Assembly: GCA_021804305.1 (NCBI GenBank)
Contig: JAJZKF010000042.1
Span: 1-5,276 of the forward strand
Reading direction: 5' to 3'
Source of the DNA: Microcaldota archaeon
GTDB taxonomy: Archaea; Micrarchaeota; Micrarchaeia; Micrarchaeales; CABMGC01
Length of the DNA stretch: 5,276 nt
Below are positions 1 to 5,274 of the stretch, piece by piece; the stretch's first letter is position 1, and every line of letters starts with the position of its first letter. Under the pieces are notes generated by a model. That model did not search any database. It saw only the letters and a list, made by a program, of their open reading frames with translations, and was not told the origin of the DNA. The position numbers and the translations under genes were made by a program.

Positions 1-1
1 A

Positions 2-142
2 AAAGGGGTGAAGGCAGGCATGATAGTGCCTTTCGGCAAGGACTGGATAAAGTACGCAATGAACAGCGCACCAGAAAGGTATATGAGATTTGTTGCTGGT
101 AAGTTGCTAAGGGAGGATCAAGATGACGCTCAAATCGAATAA
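2..142 (+). CDS. C-terminal end of a short-chain dehydrogenase/reductase (5' end outside the window)
   Basis: The frame is open from the window edge and gives 46 residues before TAA at 140-142. The visible tail reads as the end of a classical SDR oxidoreductase. A beta-strand segment GMIVPFGKDW is followed by an amphipathic helix with APERYMRFVAGKLLR, which resembles the 'aPrr...r.aGkl.r' C terminus common in that family. The Rossmann nucleotide-binding motif and the YxxxK catalytic site would lie upstream and cannot be checked, so the substrate is unknown. The last 20 bases overlap the start of the next gene, another SDR-type enzyme, so the two are probably co-translated and may act in the same pathway. 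The frame assignment is secure because it ends in a stop and overlaps a gene with a strong ribosome binding site. The family call is moderate because only the tail is visible. Confidence 0.65.
   Translation, partial: KGVKAGMIVPFGKDWIKYAMNSAPERYMRFVAGKLLREDQDDAQIE
112..116 (+). promoter_or_regulatory. Shine-Dalgarno site for the extended SDR gene
   Basis: GGAGG lies 6 bases before the ATG at 123 and is followed by ATC. It matches the archaeal anti-SD complement GGAGGTGATC well. It sits inside the last codons of the preceding SDR gene. It fixes the start of the next gene at 123 even though this gives the protein an unusually long, lysine-rich lead before the Rossmann motif. Confidence 0.8.
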
Positions 143-1109
143 GAATACCTTCAACCTCAAGAAGAGCGGAAAGGGGAAGGTGGCAGTCATTACCGGCGGA
201 GGGGGCAGGATAGGAAGGAGCCTTTCGCGCGCATTGGTAAGGGGAGGATATGAGGTAAGGGCGCTTTCGATGGAGAAGGAGTTCGTGAAGACGATGCCTG
301 CGGGAGTGGTCCCCTACGTTGGGAACTTGACGGACAAGAGGGTGATCGACGAAGCCTGCAAGGGAGCCGATGTGATGTTCCACCTGGCTGCGATAGTGAG
401 CGAGTACAAAAGACCTGTGCAGGAACTTATGGACGTAAACGTCAAGGGCACAGCAAATGTACTTGATGCATGCAGGCAGCATGGTGTAGGGGACATCATA
501 TTCACCAGCAGCATAGACGTCTATGGCCGTACGCATGAAGGAGTCATAACAGAGGATACCGAGCTGCGGCCTACGGACAAATACGGATACAGCAAGATGC
601 TCGCGGAGAAGGAGATAGTGGAATACGGAGACAAGATAGACTACACCATACTGAGGATAGCTACTGTGTACGGGCTCGGATTCGAAGAGTCTTATTTCAA
701 GGTCTTCAAGGCCGTAAAGGAGGGAAAGGCATACATCATAGGCACCGGGAAGAACAACCTGTCGATGGTGCACATAGAGGACGTCATAGACGGGTTGATA
801 ATGGCATATGAGAGGAAGAGGGGAGGCAAGAGCATATACAACCTGAGCGACGGGGTGAAATACACGCAGGAGGGGCTGTTCAACATGATAGCAGACATGC
901 TGAAGACCGCAAGGCCGGCAAAGCACATAAATCCGATAGTGGTGAGCCTGGTGGCTAAGAACAGGGGGCTTGACAGCGATGAGCTCAGGTTCCTGATGAG
1001 CAACAGGGTCATAGACATAAGCAAGATAAAGAAGGAGCTCGGATACATGCCCAGCGTTGACATAAGGGATGCCGGAGTAGACATGATCAGGCAGTTCATA
1101 AACAAGTAG
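123..1109 (+). CDS. NAD(P)-dependent epimerase/dehydratase-like extended SDR
   Basis: This 328-residue protein is an extended short-chain dehydrogenase. The Rossmann glycine motif TGGGGRIG is at residues 24-31, the NLTD acidic segment is at 68-71, and the HLAA cofactor-site motif is at 87-90. TSS at 128-130 supplies the catalytic Ser/Thr, and YGYSK at 154-158 gives the YxxxK pair Y154/K158. The C-terminal part (LGYMPSVDIRDAGV, about residues 305-318) is like that of 3-beta-HSD or dihydroflavonol-reductase-type members, whose substrates range from nucleotide sugars to sterols and ketones. I cannot name the substrate. The ATG at 123 is preferred because of the GGAGG site. The roughly 16-residue basic leader before the first strand is longer than usual, but there is no later Met before the glycine motif. 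The gene overlaps a partial SDR upstream and lies 27 bp before a GGGP synthase-like gene, so a role in isoprenoid or lipid chemistry is possible but only inferred. Confidence 0.9.
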   Translation: MTLKSNKNTFNLKKSGKGKVAVITGGGGRIGRSLSRALVRGGYEVRALSMEKEFVKTMPAGVVPYVGNLTDKRVIDEACKGADVMFHLAAIVSEYKRPVQELMDVNVKGTANVLDACRQHGVGDIIFTSSIDVYGRTHEGVITEDTELRPTDKYGYSKMLAEKEIVEYGDKIDYTILRIATVYGLGFEESYFKVFKAVKEGKAYIIGTGKNNLSMVHIEDVIDGLIMAYERKRGGKSIYNLSDGVKYTQEGLFNMIADMLKTARPAKHINPIVVSLVAKNRGLDSDELRFLMSNRVIDISKIKKELGYMPSVDIRDAGVDMIRQFINK

Positions 1110-1136
1110 GTTTGCAATTATTCGGCGGTAGGTACT

Positions 1137-1937
1137 ATGAATACGAAATTTGGAAAGACTGAAAAGTACATATACGAAAGGCTTGAGGAGAAGGGAGCAC
1201 TCATGTTCATGCTGATAGATCCAGTGGACTACAGGACTCCTGAGCTCGCGATAAAGACCGCCAGACAGGCGGAGGAAGGCGGGGCTGACCTGATACTCGT
1301 GGGAGGCAGCATAGGAGCGCAGGGAGAGCTGCTTGATTGCGTGATGAAGGGAGTGAAGGAGAGCGTCTCGTCGCCTGTCGTGCTGTTTCCTGGGAACATA
1401 GCCACTCTTTCGAGATATGCGGATGCCATATATTTCATGTCGCTCCTCAATGCAAGGAGCACTTACTGGATAACGCACGCGCAGATGCTCTCTGCGCCGA
1501 TCGTGAAGCAGATGGAGATAGAGCCCCTGCCTGTCGGCTACATAGTAGTATCGCCGGGGGGCACTGTCGGGTGGGTCGGAGACGTCAATCTTGTGCCTAG
1601 GGAGAAATCGAAGATCGCGTCATCGCTTGCGCTCGCGGGCCAGTATCTCGGGAACAGGTTCATAGTCACTGATGTAGGCTCGAACCCGAGCCTGCAGGGA
1701 GAGGGCCCTGTGCCCCCAGACATGATAAGGGCAGTGAAGGACGCAATAACAGTGCCGTACATAGTGGCAGGTGGGATAAGGGATGTTAACAGCCTGAAGG
1801 CCACGCTGAAGAGCGGGGCAGACATCGTCCAGATAGGTACCGCGATAGAGAAGTCGTCAAAGGCGATGAAGCAGGCTGAGCTATTTTCCAAGATAGTGAA
1901 GGAGGAAGGGGCGAAGAAGGCCAAAAAACAGGCATGA
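1137..1937 (+). CDS. Geranylgeranylglyceryl phosphate synthase family protein with divergent active site
   Basis: This 266-residue TIM-barrel protein belongs to the GGGP synthase/PcrB family. In archaea the enzyme joins geranylgeranyl diphosphate to sn-glycerol-1-phosphate, the first ether bond of membrane lipids. Family landmarks in order are LIDP at 26-29, GADLILVGGS at 49-58, VVLFPGN at 81-87, ADAIYFMSLLNA at 95-106, GYIVVSPGGTVGWVGD at 134-149, PVPPDMI at 191-197, GGIRD at 212-216 and GADIVQIGTAIE at 227-238. The layout is that of the long archaeal form. Several positions differ from what I know of the family. The usual YLEAGSGA segment, which carries the catalytic Glu, is here VTDVGSNP (177-184, Asp at 179). 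It is followed by a short insertion, and the phosphate-binding GGGIRS and TG segments read AGGIRD and IG. The tail is lysine-rich. Only a weak GGTAGG-like site precedes the ATG. The stop overlaps the next start as ATGA, implying translational coupling. The family call is firm; the activity is less certain. Confidence 0.88.
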   Translation: MNTKFGKTEKYIYERLEEKGALMFMLIDPVDYRTPELAIKTARQAEEGGADLILVGGSIGAQGELLDCVMKGVKESVSSPVVLFPGNIATLSRYADAIYFMSLLNARSTYWITHAQMLSAPIVKQMEIEPLPVGYIVVSPGGTVGWVGDVNLVPREKSKIASSLALAGQYLGNRFIVTDVGSNPSLQGEGPVPPDMIRAVKDAITVPYIVAGGIRDVNSLKATLKSGADIVQIGTAIEKSSKAMKQAELFSKIVKEEGAKKAKKQA

Positions 1938-3052
1938 TTGCTGTGCATGAGATAACCGCCCTTGAGCTTGGGCTTGTGATAAAGGAGCTGAAACAGAAGG
2001 TCGTGGGAAGCTACCTGAAGAAATTCTATGACCTGGGGAACGGATCCTTCAGGATATCTTTCCACTCGCAGGGCACCAACTTCATGCTGTACTGCAGCCT
2101 GCTGCTTACGCTCAACGAGACAAGCTATGCAGAGGAGGCTGGTGCGGCGACAAATTTCGCGATAGCGGTGAGGAAGAGGATCGACGACTCGAAAGTGATG
2201 GGCATTTACCAGCATTCCAGCGACAGGATAGCCGTGATAGAGGTGCAGGCAGGGAGCGCAAAGCACAGGATGATCATGGAGATGTTCGGGAAGGGCAACC
2301 TGATACTCGTGGACGGGGACGACAACATAGAGGTATGCTACAGGACGATATCGTACAGGGACAGGGATGTCAGGCCGAGGTCGAAGTACGTCTTTCCTGA
2401 AGGCGCCAGCATAGAGCTTGATGGTGCCGATTCGGTATCTGTGGCCGAGATGCTCAATTCTGTATCCGTCTCGGGAGGCAGGCTAATATCTGAGCTCTCG
2501 AAGCGCCTGAACATAGGCCCGATATACCTCGAGGATATAATAAAATCTGCGGGACTTGATCCAAGAGGAAAGCTGGACAGGGATGGGGTTGAAAGGCTCG
2601 GGGAGGAGATAATGTCATTCCTTGACAGGATAAAAAGACCTGCGCCTGCGGTCTATATGAAGGATGGGGAGATAATTGACTACTCCTTGGTTCCACTCAG
2701 GAAGTACGAAGGACTGGATCGCGAGGAATGCGTGACGATAAGCGAGATGCTTGACAGGAGCAACCTTGGAGGGAGGACTGCAGCGAGGGATGACAGTGCT
2801 AAGAACAGCACCGAAGAGATCGATTATGTGATAGCGGAGCAGGAATCTCTGGTCAAGGGATTCGCAGAGGATTCTGCAAGGTATGCCGAGGCCGGCAGGC
2901 TCATATTTGCGCGCATGGGAGAGATAAATTCCGCCATAGACAGCATAAGGATTAAAAAGAGGCCGGAGCTTGAGGAGCTTAAAGCCGAATTCCCTGAGCT
3001 CAGGATAACAGTATTGAACCTCAAGGACAAGAAGATAACGATTGAGGTGTAG
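1934..3052 (+). CDS. NFACT-N domain protein (RqcH/Rqc2/NEMF family) lacking the NFACT-R half
   Basis: This 372-residue protein corresponds to the N-terminal half of the ribosome-associated quality control factor RqcH/Rqc2/NEMF. That factor binds stalled 60S/50S-peptidyl-tRNA complexes and adds C-terminal tails. The FAIAVRK segment at 75-81 leads to the conserved DR motif, D97-R98 in SSDRIAVIEV. E-MFGKGNLILVD follows at about 114-126, then the Arg-rich YRDRDVRPRSKYVFP. A helix-hairpin-helix-like stretch, LNIGPIYLEDI, comes at about residues 193-203. The first coiled-coil helix (about 297-340) is next, and then the short strand region ending ITVLNLKDKKITIEV. Archaeal relatives normally run to about 600-700 residues, with a second coiled-coil helix and the RNA-binding NFACT-R (DUF814) domain. 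Both are missing here. RNase Z begins 5 bp after the stop, so there is no room for a frameshifted remainder. The ATG shares ATGA with the upstream stop and has no close SD, suggesting coupled translation. It could work with a separately encoded NFACT-R protein. Confidence 0.85.
   Translation: MIAVHEITALELGLVIKELKQKVVGSYLKKFYDLGNGSFRISFHSQGTNFMLYCSLLLTLNETSYAEEAGAATNFAIAVRKRIDDSKVMGIYQHSSDRIAVIEVQAGSAKHRMIMEMFGKGNLILVDGDDNIEVCYRTISYRDRDVRPRSKYVFPEGASIELDGADSVSVAEMLNSVSVSGGRLISELSKRLNIGPIYLEDIIKSAGLDPRGKLDRDGVERLGEEIMSFLDRIKRPAPAVYMKDGEIIDYSLVPLRKYEGLDREECVTISEMLDRSNLGGRTAARDDSAKNSTEEIDYVIAEQESLVKGFAEDSARYAEAGRLIFARMGEINSAIDSIRIKKRPELEELKAEFPELRITVLNLKDKKITIEV
3044..3049 (+). promoter_or_regulatory. 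Shine-Dalgarno site for RNase Z
   Basis: GAGGTG matches the archaeal anti-SD complement and lies 8 bases before the GTG at 3058, within the last codons of the NFACT-N gene. It supports GTG 3058 as the start of RNase Z. That start also places the family's opening strand and LGTSGSSPT motif directly at the N terminus. Confidence 0.7.
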
Positions 3053-3057
3053 CCGCA

Positions 3058-3951
3058 GTGGAGACAAAGATAACAATGCTTGGGACGTCCGGGTCTTCGC
3101 CAACCAAGACGCGCGCGATGCCAAGTGTAGCATTGAGCTATAACGGAGATGTGCTGCTCTTTGACTGCGGCGAGGGCACGCAGATGCAGATGCTGAAATA
3201 CGGCATAAACTCTTCGAGGATAAGGGCGATATTCATAAGCCATGCGCATGGAGACCATGTGATAGGATTGGCAGGACTTGCCAGGACAATGGCGATGAAC
3301 AGGAGGCAGTCGCCTCTTGACATATTCGCTCCGGCAGGATCGGAGAAGACAATAAATACGCTCATATCCTTCGACAAGGCGATGATGACATACAGGATAA
3401 TGGTGCATGGGATACGGAGCGGGAAGATCTACAAAGGCAAGGGGTTCTCAGTGACAGCATTTGCACTGGACCATTCAGTACCTTCGTGCGGATATGCATT
3501 CAGGGAGGACGACAGGATGCGATTCAACGAGGATAAGTGCAAAAAGCTCGGAGTGACTGGAGAGATGCATTCGGTTATACATAGGCTTGGCAGCCTGAAG
3601 ATAGGGAAGAAAGTAATAAAGCTTGGCCAGGTTGCACGCAGGCAGGCAGGAAAGAAGGTTGTATATGCATCTGACACCAGGCCAACTAAGTCTACGGCAA
3701 CGGCTGCCAAGAATGCAGATATTCTCATACATGAATCGTCTTACTCGTACTCAGAAAGGAAGCTTGCGAAGGAGAGGAAGCATTCAACATCTGCCGAAGC
3801 GGCTGCCATAGCGAAGGAGGCAGGAGCCAAGCTGCTTGTATTGACGCACATAAGCGCAAGATACAACAATGCTGATGCTATGGAAAACGAGGCGACGAAA
3901 GTATTCAAGAATACGAAGATTGCCAAGGACGGAGATGTTATAATTGTTTAG
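3058..3951 (+). CDS. rnz: Ribonuclease Z (tRNA 3'-end endonuclease, short form)
   Basis: This 297-residue metallo-beta-lactamase-fold enzyme removes 3' trailers from tRNA precursors that lack an encoded CCA. The N-terminal LGTSGSSPT is at 8-16 and FDCGEGTQ at 35-42. The zinc motif SHAHGDH at 61-67 gives ligands H62, H64, D66 and H67. Further landmarks are DHSVPSCGY at 138-146, YASDTRP at 203-209 with D206, the diagnostic HST at 242-244, and LTHISARY at 262-269 with H264. The length fits a complete archaeal short-form RNase Z. The start is GTG, supported by an SD site 8 bases upstream. The exosite arm (about 160-195) is less typical: the Gly-Pro-rich motif expected after LGV reads TGEM here. 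The gene lies 5 bp after the NFACT-N gene and 18 bp before a tRNA gene. That tRNA lacks CCA, so it is a likely substrate. Confidence 0.95.
   Translation: METKITMLGTSGSSPTKTRAMPSVALSYNGDVLLFDCGEGTQMQMLKYGINSSRIRAIFISHAHGDHVIGLAGLARTMAMNRRQSPLDIFAPAGSEKTINTLISFDKAMMTYRIMVHGIRSGKIYKGKGFSVTAFALDHSVPSCGYAFREDDRMRFNEDKCKKLGVTGEMHSVIHRLGSLKIGKKVIKLGQVARRQAGKKVVYASDTRPTKSTATAAKNADILIHESSYSYSERKLAKERKHSTSAEAAAIAKEAGAKLLVLTHISARYNNADAMENEATKVFKNTKIAKDGDVIIV
3938..3945 (+). promoter_or_regulatory. Candidate TATA box for the tRNA-Val gene
   Basis: TTATAATT lies within the last codons of RNase Z. Its centre is about 28 bases before the mature tRNA 5' end, so the usual archaeal spacing of 26-27 bases puts transcription start about 2 bases upstream of the tRNA. 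This would let the tRNA be made independently of the gene cluster. The match is only partial and read-through from RNase Z is also possible. Confidence 0.35.
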
Positions 3952-3969
3952 AGCAAAATCATTCTGTCT

Positions 3970-4040
3970 GGAGGCATCGTCTAGTGGCAGGATAGCAGAT
4001 TGACATTCTGCGGGCAGGAGTTCAATTCTCCTTGCCTCCA
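3970..4040 (+). tRNA. trnV: tRNA-Val, anticodon GAC
   Basis: The 71-base sequence folds into a full cloverleaf. The 7 bp acceptor stem is GGAGGCA (3970-3976) with TGCCTCC (4033-4039), all Watson-Crick. The D arm is GTCT/GGAT with loop AGTGGCA and two weak G-T pairs. The anticodon stem GCAGA/TCTGC is perfect, with loop TTGACAT and anticodon GAC at 4002-4004, reading GUC and GUU. The variable loop is GGGC. The T stem AGGAG/CTCCT is perfect, with loop TTCAATT. G15 can pair with C48, and the discriminator is A at 4040, as expected for tRNA-Val. The next bases are TCT, so CCA must be added after RNase Z trimming. There is no intron. C at position 9 is atypical, since a purine is usual there. The downstream sequence is T-rich, but no clean oligo-T terminator is seen. 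Confidence 0.93.
4024..4038 (+). repeat. 15-base tRNA 3'-half segment repeated at 5152-5166 (one mismatch)
   Basis: AATTCTCCTTGCCTC in the T arm and acceptor stem of tRNA-Val recurs in the same orientation as AATTGTCCTTGCCTC at 5152-5166, inside the partial - strand gene. The ten bases TCCTTGCCTC are identical. tRNA 3' halves are common attachment sites, so this could be an att-like remnant. No integrase is visible, and the second copy is in coding sequence that reads through it. Coincidence remains likely. Confidence 0.3.
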
Positions 4041-4071
4041 TCTAACTCTAATTCTTTGAAGTATCATAGAT

Positions 4072-4092
4072 AAGTAATGCAAATTATTACTT
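4072..4092. terminator. AT-rich hairpin between convergent transcripts (possible terminator)
   Basis: AAGTAAT at 4072-4078 and ATTACTT at 4086-4092 form a perfect 7 bp inverted repeat around a 7-base loop. It overlaps the tandem TAA TAA stops of the - strand gene and lies about 30 bases past the tRNA 3' end, where convergent transcripts would meet. The stem is weak, and archaeal termination depends mostly on oligo-T rather than hairpins. A terminator role is therefore only a suggestion. Confidence 0.25.
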
Positions 4093-4644
4093 TCTTAGTA
4101 GGATGTATAGGATCTCTGCTATGCGATCTCCCAATTTGTCTACGGTGCCTCTGACGCCAGTTTTTTTCTGCGACTCTGATGCGCTGCGCCGGTCTTCGAC
4201 TGGAATTATGAGCGCAACGCTGGCGACATCGCCTGCCATGTTTTGTTGGCCTACGCTAAATCGGCCGACACCATTGCCTGTGAAGACATAAAGAACCAGA
4301 TGTCCATCCCCTTCATGTGCAAAGGCACGCTCTGAATCCGGGAGCTTTTTCCAAGCATCTTGAGAGACAGAAACAAACGTAAAATTTTCGTAGTCTATCC
4401 TGCAGAACCCTGAAGAACCGGTCCATGATTCGCCATGGAGCCAGTACACTCTGTCTTTTGCCAGTTCATATAGTTTGGGATCTTCTTTTAGTGCCATCAT
4501 GAATTCCTTGAAAGTGGGAAACCTGCTGGCCAGGTCCTGGGCCAGTCCCTGCGCATCTGAATAAGAAAGTGGCTGTTTGAATAGGGTTATTGCTGGACTT
4601 TCAGAGCGTGAAGAGGGCTTCTTTAGAACGTTCATAAAACTCAC
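4087..4644 (-). CDS. Unrecognised 185-residue protein, paralogue of the gene upstream of it
   Basis: I do not recognise this family. The protein has no signal peptide or membrane segment. A short polar leader (KKPSSRSESP) is followed by a helical part at about 28-63 (YSDAQGLAQDLASRF, FKEFMMALKED). Next comes a probably beta-rich domain at about 65-148 with YW (67-68), G79, R82, FTFVS (88-92), WKK (98-100), SERAFA (104-109) and GVGRFSV (125-131). A helical tail ends in RIAEILYILLRK. The same ordered positions appear in the protein encoded just upstream on this strand. The start is taken as GTG at 4644 because a TATA-like box centred about 27 bases upstream would put transcription start there. 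The ATG at 4635 (residue 4) is an alternative. No SD is close to either. The gene ends in tandem TAA TAA and converges on the tRNA. Orientation and sequence texture differ from the + strand cluster, suggesting accessory DNA. Confidence 0.75.
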   Translation of the reverse strand: MSFMNVLKKPSSRSESPAITLFKQPLSYSDAQGLAQDLASRFPTFKEFMMALKEDPKLYELAKDRVYWLHGESWTGSSGFCRIDYENFTFVSVSQDAWKKLPDSERAFAHEGDGHLVLYVFTGNGVGRFSVGQQNMAGDVASVALIIPVEDRRSASESQKKTGVRGTVDKLGDRIAEILYILLRK

Positions 4645-4667
4645 AATAGCACAGGTACTTATTCTCC

Positions 4668-4675
4668 TATTTAAG
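4668..4675 (-). promoter_or_regulatory. Candidate TATA box for the 185-residue gene
   Basis: On the - strand the sequence CTTAAATA is close to the archaeal TATA consensus and is centred about 27 bases before the GTG at 4644. With normal spacing the transcript would begin at the start codon, which fits the lack of a nearby SD and implies a leaderless message. It lies in the 96 bp gap (4645-4740) between the two - strand genes. That gap also holds a second weaker TATA-like CTATAAAG around 4712-4719 and an 11-codon ATG reading frame with no evidence of use. Confidence 0.45.
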
Positions 4676-4740
4676 CTTACTTATTTTGGAGGCTTTGTTC
4701 ATAAACTCCTACTTTATAGACAGTCTTTTGGCTTTTTGGA

Positions 4741-5274
4741 TTACTTCCTGAATACTAAGGCCAATGCCTTAAGCCTCTCCGGATCGATTACGCCTGATTC
4801 TACGAGTGTTCTGACTTCAGCCTTAGCGGCTTTAAACTGCTCAGCTGGAACAACTACATCTTGGGATTGAGCTACCGTCGCCACCCGAGCAACGTTGTCA
4901 GGCCAGTAGACTGGACCAACTTCGAGGTCGAGGTGGAAGTCGGCGCGGCCGACATAGCCGACCCCCAAGGCGAGAGGCCACTTGCCTATTGCAGCCTTGG
5001 CCACTGCCAGTTCTGAAACATAAAGCCTGTCCTTCCACGGAACCTGGCTTATATATGAAACCTTTGTGAAAGTGCCGTCCTTATTATCTCTGTAGTATCC
5101 TGCCTGAGTCGGAACGTTATTCGCATTTATCCAGTACCAGCCGTCTTCCGAAATTGTCCTTGCCTCAGACAATGGTGCAAGTCTCCTTCCCCGTGCTACC
5201 TCATTACTTATTCCTTTTCGGGTTACATACTTGTCTCCTGTCTGTAGTCCGTTTGAAACATCATTTCTTTGTGT
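4741..5274 (-). CDS. Unrecognised protein, paralogue of the 185-residue protein (5' end outside the window)
   Basis: The frame is open from the window edge (first full codon 5274-5272) to TAA at 4743-4741, giving 177 residues without a stop. The visible part starts in a basic, polar region (DKYVTRKGISNEVARGRR). It continues with WYWIN (46-50 of the visible part), AGYYRD (58-63), TFTKVS (68-73), WKD (80-82), SELAVA (87-92), VGYVGRADF (about 105-113), and a helical tail ending LKALALVFRK. The order and spacing of YW, G, R, FTxVS, WK, SExAxA, LxL and VGR match the downstream 185-residue protein, so the two look like tandem paralogues. The only possible start inside the window is a TTG at 5172, about 10 bases after an AAGGAGA. 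I favour continuation beyond the window because the upstream residues extend the resemblance. No function can be assigned. Confidence 0.7.
   Translation of the reverse strand, partial: TQRNDVSNGLQTGDKYVTRKGISNEVARGRRLAPLSEARTISEDGWYWINANNVPTQAGYYRDNKDGTFTKVSYISQVPWKDRLYVSELAVAKAAIGKWPLALGVGYVGRADFHLDLEVGPVYWPDNVARVATVAQSQDVVVPAEQFKAAKAEVRTLVESGVIDPERLKALALVFRK

Noticed and set aside
1923..1937. Run of six A just before the ATGA overlap, where a -1 slip would fuse the GGGP synthase-like protein to the NFACT-N protein
   Set aside because: The run is not in the X XXY YYZ phase of a typical slippery heptamer, no downstream structure was evident, and ordinary stop-start coupling explains the overlap.
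1538..2266. 242-codon - strand frame opposite the GGGP synthase-like and NFACT-N genes
   Set aside because: It is antisense to two recognised protein families, and its Cys/His/Pro-rich composition is typical of a shadow frame.
4672..4679. Palindrome TAAGCTTA overlapping the candidate TATA box
   Set aside because: Eight bases is too short to call an operator, and no second copy was seen nearby.
4667..4702. 11-codon ATG frame on the - strand between the two paralogues, preceded by AGGAG
   Set aside because: The AGGAG is only 3 bases from the ATG, the peptide is very short, and its end overlaps the TATA-like box of the next gene. There is no sign of a leader-peptide mechanism.
4577..4870. 97-codon + strand frame starting with an ATG-like MNRVIAGLSEREEGFF
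   Set aside because: It spans the antisense of both - strand genes and the gap between them, and the peptide shows no domain pattern. The - strand frames show paralogous conservation, so this is a shadow.
4939..4962. GC-rich inverted repeat GTCGGC-GCG-GCCGAC with a third copy of GCCGAC
   Set aside because: It lies inside the partial - strand gene and follows from repeated Val-Gly and Arg-Ala-Asp codons (VGYVGRAD). The stem is only 6 bp.
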